This document shows, piece by piece, positions 1 through 5,065 of a DNA stretch of 5,065 nucleotides (position 1 is the stretch's first letter; each line of letters starts with the position of its first letter). The notes beneath the pieces were generated by a model. The model saw only the letters and a list, made by a program, of their open reading frames with translations. It ran no database searches and was not told the origin of the DNA. The DNA comes from Gemmatimonadota bacterium (GTDB taxonomy: Bacteria; Gemmatimonadota; Gemmatimonadetes; Gemmatimonadales; GWC2-71-9): NCBI GenBank assembly GCA_003220985.1, contig QHTY01000029.1, positions 4,087 through 9,151 of the forward strand. Reading direction: 5' to 3'. The position numbers and the translations under genes are program-made.

Positions 1-1159
1 GTCCCGTTACCGCCGCGGCAACGAGCGCCGTGATGATCGACGCCAGCGGCACGTAGGCAGGGACGGGCGTGAAGTTGTGGAGCAAAATCGCGATGAACCA
101 GCCGATCGCCATGCCGATGAAGCCGCCGACGAGGGTGAGCGTCGCCGCTTCGACGAGGAATTGCCACATGATCTCGCGGCGGAGCGCGCCGAGGGCCTTG
201 CGCACGCCGATTTCACGCGTGCGCTCCGTCACGGAAATCATCATGATCGCCACGACGCCGATGCCACCGACGATCAGGCCCACCATCGACAGTGCGATCA
301 TGAGCATGCGCGCGACCTTGGTGAAGCTGTTGATGGCTTGCACGTACACTTCCTGCGTGATCGCGTCGAAGTTGTTCTTTTGGCCGGGACGCAGTCCCCG
401 CATCGTGCGCATGGCCATCGTGACATCGTCGATCACGCGCTCGGTGGAGACGGAGTCCTGCGGCACGACGAACATGTCCATCCACCCGTGCCAGTACTGC
501 AGGTCCTTCGCGAACGTGCCGTGGGGAATCATGACTTCCGGTTGGTCGCCGTCTCCAAACAGCCGGGGCGGGGGATTGTACACACCGACCACATCATAGG
601 GCAGGCCCCCGATCTTGATGCGGCGGTTCATCGGATCGCGCTGCCCGAACAGGTTCTCGGCCAGCTTGCTGTTGACGACGGCCACGTGCGCGTTGGACGC
701 ATCCTCGAGATGCGAGAACGAACGGCCGGGCTCGATCAGGCCGCCTTCGATCTTCGGCCAATCCGCGTTGCGGCCGCGAACCCGAATCGCCGCGAGACGG
801 CGCCCTTCGAACTCGATGTCCGAGCCCGTGCCCTCATCGATCACGACGAACGCGACGGTCGGGAGTTGCGCCAGGCGGTTCGCTTCTTCCACGGTAATGG
901 GCGGACGACGGCGCCACGGATTCGGATCTTCCGGATCCTCGTCGTTCTGGCCGCCCCAATAGCGCCCGACCCAGAATGTCTTGGGGCCGAGCGACGCCAG
1001 CATGTCCGAGATGCCCTTGTTGAAGCCGCTGATCAGCGCGCCGATCACCATGACGACGGTCACACCGATCGCGACGCCAAGAATCGTGAGCGCCGCGCGC
1101 ATCTTGTGCGCGCGCAGCGATGAGAGGGCGATGCCGACGCCTTCGAATACTCCGGACAT
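1..1159 (-). CDS. MacB/FtsX-type ABC transporter permease, second of two (C-terminus cut by window edge)
   Basis: This is an inner-membrane permease subunit of a MacB-like ABC exporter. The frame is open from the ATG at 1159-1157 to the left edge, giving 386 codons with no stop. MacB-type permeases of this kind run to about 400 residues, so only some 20 residues (the end of the last helix and the usual short basic tail) are missing. Visible order: cytoplasmic N-terminus with SLRAHKMRAALTILGVAIGV leading into TM1 (about 21-44); a large periplasmic MacB_PCD-like domain (about 45-282); TM2 (about 283-308); the conserved cytoplasmic FtsX-family stretch TERTREIGVRKALGALRREI (311-330); TM3 (about 334-360); and the start of TM4 (from about 370). 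A Pro/Asp/Arg-rich segment at 69-89 follows TM1. The start is supported by an AGGAG six bases upstream and lies 3 bp after the first permease's stop. It is clearly related to that neighbour but not a copy, so the two probably pair as a heterodimer. The family assignment is firm; the substrate is unknown. Confidence 0.93.
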   Translation of the reverse strand, partial: MSGVFEGVGIALSSLRAHKMRAALTILGVAIGVTVVMVIGALISGFNKGISDMLASLGPKTFWVGRYWGGQNDEDPEDPNPWRRRPPITVEEANRLAQLPTVAFVVIDEGTGSDIEFEGRRLAAIRVRGRNADWPKIEGGLIEPGRSFSHLEDASNAHVAVVNSKLAENLFGQRDPMNRRIKIGGLPYDVVGVYNPPPRLFGDGDQPEVMIPHGTFAKDLQYWHGWMDMFVVPQDSVSTERVIDDVTMAMRTMRGLRPGQKNNFDAITQEVYVQAINSFTKVARMLMIALSMVGLIVGGIGVVAIMMISVTERTREIGVRKALGALRREIMWQFLVEAATLTLVGGFIGMAIGWFIAILLHNFTPVPAYVPLASIITALVAAAVTG

Positions 1160-1162
1160 TGG

Positions 1163-2401
1163 CTACTCCTGCCGCAGCGCGGTGATCGGATCGAGCCGCG
1201 CGGCCCGGCTCGCGGGGTACACGCCGGCCACGACGCCGACGCCGGCCCCCATGATCACACCCAGCACGACCGACGCAGGCGACACGCTCGCGGGGAGCGG
1301 CGACAGCTTGTTGATCACGATCGTCAGCCCGATGCCCGCGAGGATACCAAACGCGGCACCGACCGTCGCAATCGCCGTCGATTCGGCGAGGAACTGACGC
1401 AGCACGTCACGACGACGCGCGCCCAGCGACTTCCGCAACCCGATCTCGCGGGTCCGCTCGGCCACCGCCATGAGCATGATGTTCATGATCACGATGCCGC
1501 CGATCACGAGCGAGACGACCACGATCCCCGGGATCACCGTCACGAGGATGCGGCTGATGCCCGCCCAGAAGCGCTGCACGCCCTCGGACGTGTCGAGCAC
1601 GAAGTTGTCGTCCTGCCTCGGCCGCAGATGGCGCCGGCTGCGCATGATTCCCTCGGCCTGCGACATTGCCTCGCGCATCTCGAGGTCCGAGTGCGCTTTC
1701 ACCAGGAAGGCGTCGAGAATACCGGGCGGGTTCACCAGGTTCTGGGCCGGTGAGAGGGCAGGGACGACCACGAACCGGTCGAGCGGAAATCCGAGGATGC
1801 TGCCTTGGTGCTCCACGACCCCGATCACGCGATACGGCACGCCACCGATTCGGACGCTCTTTCCCAACGGCCCGCGATCGGCGAACAGCCGCTTGGCGAC
1901 CGCCTCGCCGAGGACCGCAACCGGAGCCCCTGAGCGGTTCTCCTCGCCGGTGAATGGGCGGCCGAGGGCAATCCCGAGGTTCTTGATGTCGAAGTAGCGC
2001 TCGCTCGCTGCGGTCAGCTCGATGTCGCGCGCTTCTTTATTGCCGTAGGAGACCGTCATCTGATCGCTCGACTGCCAAGCGGTGATCACCGGGACCGTGA
2101 GTCCTTCGCTGATCGCCTCGGCGTCGCTGAAACGGATGCGGGGCCGCCGTGCCCACGCCCGCCACACCGAGTCGGGCACGTTGGGCGTGAACATCGGCCG
2201 CCGGCGGAGCTGGAACGTGTTCACCCCGTACAACGTCTGCGCGAACTTCTCCGTCATGTACCGATTCACGCCGTTCGCGATGGACCAGGCGGCGATCAAG
2301 GATGCCACGCCCACGAACACGCCGAGCAGTGAAAAGCCGCTCTTGAGCTTCTGGGCGCGGAGCGTCTGAATCGCGAGACGGAAGGCTTCGAAAAACGGCA
2401 C
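1163..2401 (-). CDS. MacB/FtsX-type ABC transporter permease, first of two
   Basis: This is a complete 412-residue inner-membrane permease of the MacB/FtsX family, acting with the adjacent ATPase and adaptor in export from the periplasm. Domains in order: N-terminal amphipathic stretch FEAFRLAIQTLRAQKLKSG; TM1 (about 22-44); a periplasmic MacB_PCD-like domain (about 45-280) that includes the typical LFADRGPLGKSVRIGGVPYRVIGVV region (172-196); TM2 (about 283-311) with GGIVIMNIML; the cytoplasmic coupling stretch AERTREIGLRKSLGARRRDVLRQFLAES (314-341); TM3 (about 340-364); TM4 (about 374-396); and the classic ending YPASRAARLDPITALRQE. The start is GTG, placed directly after the ATPase stop codon (TGA then GTG). 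No good Shine-Dalgarno is visible, but the next in-frame Met (residue 49) would lose TM1, so GTG is preferred and translation probably depends on coupling to the ATPase gene. The stop is TAG. There is no fused ATPase domain, unlike classical MacB. Confidence 0.95.
   Translation of the reverse strand: MPFFEAFRLAIQTLRAQKLKSGFSLLGVFVGVASLIAAWSIANGVNRYMTEKFAQTLYGVNTFQLRRRPMFTPNVPDSVWRAWARRPRIRFSDAEAISEGLTVPVITAWQSSDQMTVSYGNKEARDIELTAASERYFDIKNLGIALGRPFTGEENRSGAPVAVLGEAVAKRLFADRGPLGKSVRIGGVPYRVIGVVEHQGSILGFPLDRFVVVPALSPAQNLVNPPGILDAFLVKAHSDLEMREAMSQAEGIMRSRRHLRPRQDDNFVLDTSEGVQRFWAGISRILVTVIPGIVVVSLVIGGIVIMNIMLMAVAERTREIGLRKSLGARRRDVLRQFLAESTAIATVGAAFGILAGIGLTIVINKLSPLPASVSPASVVLGVIMGAGVGVVAGVYPASRAARLDPITALRQE
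1166..1170 (-). promoter_or_regulatory. Ribosome binding site of the second permease
   Basis: On the minus strand the sequence reads AGGAG, then TAGCCA, then ATG. This is a near-consensus Shine-Dalgarno site with six bases of spacing. It lies inside the last codons of the upstream permease (the CAG GAG before its TAG stop), so the two genes are packed for coupled translation. It is the strongest ribosome binding site among the junctions visible here, and it fixes the start at 1159. Confidence 0.8.
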
Positions 2402-2404
2402 TCA
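2399..2404 (-). other. Abutting stop/start (TGA-GTG) between ATPase and first permease
   Basis: Read on the minus strand, the ATPase stop TGA (2404-2402) is followed with no gap by the GTG start of the permease (2401-2399). The preceding bases (CCCGGGCCGCC) contain no clear Shine-Dalgarno site. Taken together this suggests that ribosomes ending the ATPase re-initiate on the permease, which would tie the amounts of the two partner proteins together. The juxtaposition is directly visible; the coupling is inference. Confidence 0.7.
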
Positions 2405-3133
2405 GGCGGCCCGGGCTTGGTCCGTCGCCACAATGCCATCGCGCAGGGTGATCACGCGCTCGGCGTGCGCCGCGATGTCCTGCTCGTGCGTCACCATCAC
2501 CACGGTCTGGCCCTGATGGTGCAGCTCCGCGAAGACGCCCATGATTTCGGAGCTCGTCGTGGAATCGAGGTTTCCCGTGGGCTCGTCGGCGAGCAGAATG
2601 CTGGGCTCGTTCACGAGCGCGCGCGCGATCGCGACGCGCTGGCGCTGGCCGCCCGACAGCTCGTTGGGTTTGTGGTCCATGCGGTCGCCCAGGCCGACGC
2701 GCTTGAGGGCGTGGGCCGCGCGCTCCCGGCGGTTGCGCGCCGAAAGCCCCGCGTAGATCAGGGGCAGCTCGACGTTGTGCAGCGCATCGGCGCGCGGCAG
2801 CAGGTTGAACGTCTGGAACACGAACCCGATTTCCTTGTTGCGGATCCGGGCCAGCTCATCGTCCGCCAGATCGCTCACCTTCTGGCCGTTCAGCCAGTAC
2901 TCGCCGCTGGTCGGCGTATCGAGGCAACCGATGAGATTCATCAGCGTCGACTTGCCCGACCCCGATGGTCCCATCACCGCCACGTACTCGTTTTTCTGGA
3001 TCTGGACGCTCACCCCGCGCAGCGCGCGCACGAGCTCGGAGCCCATGTCGTACTCGCGCGTCAGCTTGTGCGCCAGGATGATGACGTCGGGAAGCGGCGT
3101 ATCGCCCGTGCGAAACAGCTGGACCGTACTCAT
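2402..3133 (-). CDS. ABC transporter ATP-binding protein, MacB/LolD type
   Basis: This is a complete 243-residue cytoplasmic ATPase that hydrolyses ATP to power the two neighbouring permeases. All nucleotide-binding motifs are intact: A-loop aromatic Tyr28, Walker A GPSGSGKST (55-63), Q-loop Gln107 in FVFQTFNLL, signature LSGGQRQRVAIARAL (159-173), Walker B ILLADEPTGNLD with catalytic Glu184 (179-190, running into the D-loop), and switch His216 in VTHEQD. The FQTFNLLP, LSGGQRQRVAIARAL and LADEPTGNLD wording is typical of the MacB/LolD/FtsE branch (the o228-type family), not of importers. Length matches stand-alone members such as LolD, with about 16 extra residues before the first beta-strand. 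The ATG start overlaps the adaptor stop by four bases (ATGA), and the TGA stop abuts the permease start. LolCDE is the closest alternative architecture, but LolCDE systems lack an adjacent adaptor and TolC-type channel, so an efflux role is more likely. Confidence 0.96.
   Translation of the reverse strand: MSTVQLFRTGDTPLPDVIILAHKLTREYDMGSELVRALRGVSVQIQKNEYVAVMGPSGSGKSTLMNLIGCLDTPTSGEYWLNGQKVSDLADDELARIRNKEIGFVFQTFNLLPRADALHNVELPLIYAGLSARNRRERAAHALKRVGLGDRMDHKPNELSGGQRQRVAIARALVNEPSILLADEPTGNLDSTTSSEIMGVFAELHHQGQTVVMVTHEQDIAAHAERVITLRDGIVATDQARAA
3130..3133 (-). other. ATGA overlap of adaptor stop and ATPase start
   Basis: The adaptor's TGA (3132-3130) and the ATPase's ATG (3133-3131) share bases as ATGA on the minus strand. 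This is the classical arrangement for termination-reinitiation coupling. The bases just before the ATG (GGCGCCGCTC) give no convincing Shine-Dalgarno match, which fits dependence on coupling. Confidence 0.8.
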
Positions 3134-4455
3134 GAGCGGCGCCGCGCGGTCGTGTCACTCGATTCCTTGCTGGGGCGTACGCGCGCGCCTTCCTTGAGGT
3201 CGCGGATGGCCTGATACGGGCCCGCGACGATCGTGTCGCCCTGATGGACGCCTTCGACGACCTCGAAGTGCTCCTCGCCCGCGATGCCCACTTTGACCGC
3301 GTGGAAGGTCGCGATCCCATTGTGCACCAGGAACACGCCTTCCGTTTCCTTCTTATTGCCGGCACCACGCCTGCCGGTATCCGCGGGCGCGGGAGGAGGC
3401 GTCGCGGCCTGTGCCGTCCCGCGACCACCGGAACGTTGCTCGGTGGAGATCGGCGTGTTCTCGCGCACCGTCAGGGCGATGATCGGAATCGCGAGCGACT
3501 GTTTGCGGGTGTCCGTGATGATGCGCGCCGTGGCAGACAGATCCGGGCGCACCTCAGCGGGCGGATTGGACAGCGTGATTTCGACTTCGTAATCCACCGC
3601 GCGATCGCTCTGCGACCCCCCCGCGGCCGAGGCGGCCGTCAGGATGGCGCTGTTCGAGACTTTGGTGACGCGGCCGATGAACGTGGTATCCGGGAACGCG
3701 TCGATGGTGACCTCGACGGAGTCGCCCAGGTGCAGCCGCACCACGTCGGTCTCGTCGACTTGCACCTTGGTCTGAATGACCGACAGATCGGAGATCGTGA
3801 GCAGCAGCCCGGTCTCGCGTGAGAACGTGCCTGGAACCGCCACCTCGCCCTCTTCGACGGCCAGGCGGGTCACGCGTCCGGCCATCGGCGCGACGAGATG
3901 CGTCTTCGCCAGCTGGTCACGCGCCTCCTGCAGGCCGGCGCGCGACTGCTCCACGAGGTGTTGCGACGCCGTCAGGTTGGCCTCGGCGATATCGGACGCC
4001 GTTTGGGCCTGCTCGAGCTGTTCCTGCGAGATGAGGTTCGGGTTCTGCTCGCGCAGCTCCTTGGTCCGCGTCAGCGCGCGCGTCGATTGGTCGCGCGTGG
4101 CGCGCGCCTGGACGGCGCCGGCTTCAGCCTGCGACATCGCCGCCTGCGCGCGCTGCAGATTCGCCTGATAGATCGTGGGGTCGATCTGGAGCAGGAACTG
4201 CCCTTTCTGGACGAAATCGCCTTCGCGCACCGCGATCCGCGTGATGCGGCCGGTGATGTCGGCGCTGATGTCCACTTTCTTCTTGGGCTGAATCTTCCCG
4301 CTGGCGGTGACCGCGGCGACGAGGTCGCGCCGTCCGACCTGCTCGAAGCGCACCTCGATCCCTTTCTCCCCCTTGGCACTGGCACTCACCATCACCAGAA
4401 CGATCAGGAGAACGGCCCCTCCGCCTCCCAACAGCACCTTGTTCCGCTTAGACAT
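3130..4455 (-). CDS. Periplasmic adaptor (membrane fusion protein), MacA/HlyD-like
   Basis: This is a complete 441-residue adaptor that bridges an inner-membrane ABC exporter and a TolC-type outer-membrane channel. Features in order: a short basic N-terminus and one transmembrane anchor (about 7-27) with no lipobox cysteine, so it is anchored by a helix and not a lipid; first lipoyl half-motif (about 59-91, ADITGRITRIAVREGDFVQKGQFLLQIDP); an Ala/Gln/Glu-rich alpha-helical hairpin (about 97-185) for contact with the outer-membrane channel; second lipoyl half (about 187-222, VAPMAGRVTRLAVEEGEVAVPG); a beta-barrel domain (about 226-315, QVDETDVVRLHLGDSVEV); a low-complexity Gly/Ala/Pro/Arg linker (about 338-370); and a membrane-proximal domain (about 372-428, VFLVHNGIATFHAVKVGIAG). 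The tail is Ser/Thr/Arg-rich. The position between channel and ATPase genes, 19 bp after the former and overlapping the latter, fits a MacA role. An HlyD-type or RND-type adaptor is less likely given the MacB-type partners. Confidence 0.95.
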   Translation of the reverse strand: MSKRNKVLLGGGGAVLLIVLVMVSASAKGEKGIEVRFEQVGRRDLVAAVTASGKIQPKKKVDISADITGRITRIAVREGDFVQKGQFLLQIDPTIYQANLQRAQAAMSQAEAGAVQARATRDQSTRALTRTKELREQNPNLISQEQLEQAQTASDIAEANLTASQHLVEQSRAGLQEARDQLAKTHLVAPMAGRVTRLAVEEGEVAVPGTFSRETGLLLTISDLSVIQTKVQVDETDVVRLHLGDSVEVTIDAFPDTTFIGRVTKVSNSAILTAASAAGGSQSDRAVDYEVEITLSNPPAEVRPDLSATARIITDTRKQSLAIPIIALTVRENTPISTEQRSGGRGTAQAATPPPAPADTGRRGAGNKKETEGVFLVHNGIATFHAVKVGIAGEEHFEVVEGVHQGDTIVAGPYQAIRDLKEGARVRPSKESSDTTARRRS

Positions 4456-4465
4456 GGCGGCTCGA

Positions 4466-4472
4466 TCCTCTC
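4466..4472 (-). promoter_or_regulatory. Probable ribosome binding site of the adaptor gene
   Basis: In the 19-bp gap after the outer-membrane gene, the minus strand reads GAGAGGA, followed about ten bases later by the ATG at 4455. The purine-rich match is good, but the spacing is slightly longer than optimal. No terminator hairpin or promoter fits in this gap, so the gene is probably co-transcribed with the upstream channel gene. Confidence 0.5.
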
Positions 4473-4474
4473 GG

Positions 4475-5065
4475 TTAACGCAAGCTGCGGCCGACGGCGG
4501 CTTCCAACAGCGCCAAGGCCTTGTGGTAGTCGTACGTCGCGTTCACGGCGTCGCTCTCGGCGCGTAGCGCGGCGACCTGCGCGTCCAGCAGTTCGAAGAA
4601 CGTCCCCGACCCGACGCGGTAGCGCTCCGTCGCGCGGTGCAGCTGCTCTCGCGCCGCGGGGCGGTCCGTATCCTGCAGTCCAACGGTCCGAAACGCGGTC
4701 TGCAGCGTCAGGAACGCCTGGCTGACCTCCGTGTGCACCGCGAGGCCGCGTGCCCGGACCGACTCCTCAAGGTCGCTGTGCTGCGCGCGCGCATTCGAGA
4801 CCTGGAGTTCACGCGCGAAATTATTGAAGATCGGCAGCGACACCGTCAGCCGCGCCTGGAACGGCTGGCGCGTGAAATCGAATGGGAAGACGGAATTCCG
4901 GGTCCGCAGCGCCTGTTCGTTGGACGAACCCCAGATGAAGCCGCTGCAATCGTTCGGCGGCAGTCCCGCGCTGGAGCGGATCGTGTTGTTGTCCTGGCAC
5001 TCCGAGTACTGACTCGCGAACGCGGTCTGCTGGTTGAAGATGATCGGATCGACGTTTATGAACTG
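4475..5065 (-). CDS. TolC-family outer-membrane efflux protein (C-terminal 196 residues; start outside window)
   Basis: This is the C-terminal part of a trimeric outer-membrane channel through which the MacAB-like pump would discharge substrate. The frame is open from the right edge to the TAA at 4477-4475. A GTG at 4843 is internal and not a start: upstream codons continue the protein with a proper TolC-like strand (FQARLTVSLPIFNN, fragment residues 69-82). Visible order: an unusual loop-like segment with two cysteines (fragment residues about 11-68; Cys23 and Cys40); a beta-strand entering the helical barrel at SLPIFNN; a long helix ARELQVSNARAQHSDLEESVRARGLAVHTEVSQAFLTLQTAFRTV; and the return helix ending with the family hallmark RYRVGSGTFFELLDAQVAALRAESDAVNATYDYHKALALLEAAVGRSL. 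Full TolC-family proteins have about 420-500 residues with two such repeats, so roughly half is present. It is first in the visible gene order, so the operon promoter probably lies beyond the right edge. Confidence 0.92.
   Translation of the reverse strand, partial: QFINVDPIIFNQQTAFASQYSECQDNNTIRSSAGLPPNDCSGFIWGSSNEQALRTRNSVFPFDFTRQPFQARLTVSLPIFNNFARELQVSNARAQHSDLEESVRARGLAVHTEVSQAFLTLQTAFRTVGLQDTDRPAAREQLHRATERYRVGSGTFFELLDAQVAALRAESDAVNATYDYHKALALLEAAVGRSLR

Noticed and set aside
77..1123. A 348-codon plus-strand open frame opposite the second permease
   Set aside because: Its translation is dominated by His, Arg, Asp and Ala with no recognisable domain or hydrophobic pattern, as expected from the antisense of a GC-rich gene. 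The minus-strand frame gives a clear MacB-type permease.
2402..3133. Assignment of the ATPase and permeases as LolCDE lipoprotein transport
   Set aside because: The ATPase does resemble LolD and there are two permeases. However, the adaptor and TolC-type channel in the same operon, and the MacB-like permease sequences, favour tripartite efflux. LolCDE cannot be strictly excluded by sequence reading alone.
2417..3214. A 265-codon plus-strand open frame opposite the ATPase
   Set aside because: The opposite strand encodes an ABC ATPase with every motif intact. The plus-strand product is low-complexity Arg/His/Val/Leu-rich sequence without family features.
4456..4474. Possible promoter or terminator in the only visible gap between genes
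   Set aside because: The gap is 19 bp, with no inverted repeat, T-run or -10/-35-like pair; only a ribosome binding site is supported.
3898..4725. A 275-codon plus-strand open frame crossing the adaptor/outer-membrane gene junction
   Set aside because: It spans two real minus-strand genes and their intergenic gap. Its composition is Arg-rich antisense and it has no domain signal.
4475..4843. A stand-alone 122-residue gene starting at the GTG at 4843
   Set aside because: The frame stays open to the right edge and the upstream codons encode a proper TolC-like strand, so the GTG is an internal valine of a larger outer-membrane protein.

Overview
The window is a compact, GC-rich stretch of bacterial DNA in which every supported gene lies on the minus strand. 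It reads as one operon, from right to left, for a tripartite MacAB-TolC-like ABC export system. The organism is probably a Gram-negative (diderm) bacterium, because the cluster begins with a TolC-family outer-membrane protein. The GC-rich codon use and the layout of a stand-alone MacB-type ATPase with two separate MacB/FtsX-type permeases would suit Gemmatimonadota, Acidobacteriota or similar soil phyla. The phylum is a guess from style only, since there is no marker gene.

Layout in transcription order: (1) 5065-4475, the last 196 residues of a TolC-family outer-membrane efflux protein, whose start lies beyond the right edge. (2) 4455-3130, a complete periplasmic adaptor (membrane fusion protein, MacA/HlyD type, 441 aa). 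(3) 3133-2402, a complete ABC ATPase of the MacB/LolD type (243 aa). (4) 2401-1163, a complete MacB-type permease (412 aa, GTG start). (5) 1159-1, a second and different MacB-type permease (386 codons visible, C-terminus cut off by the left edge). Junctions are very tight: a 19-bp gap, a 4-base ATGA overlap, an abutting TGA/GTG, and a 3-bp gap. This implies one transcript with translational coupling. No stretch over 300 bases lacks a gene, and no promoter, terminator, RNA gene, repeat array or mobile element could be recognised. The promoter should lie upstream of the outer-membrane gene, outside the window.

How the parts should work together, by analogy with MacAB-TolC: the ATPase dimer drives conformational change in a pair of four-helix permeases with large periplasmic domains. 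The adaptor links these to the outer-membrane channel, so a periplasmic substrate is expelled from the cell. Two distinct permeases beside a single ATPase gene suggest a heterodimeric permease core instead of the MacB homodimer with fused ATPase. The substrate cannot be read from the sequence. I see no entirely new system here. The points of interest are the split, two-permease architecture, sequence asymmetry between the permeases, a two-cysteine extended segment in the outer-membrane protein, and a low-complexity linker in the adaptor.
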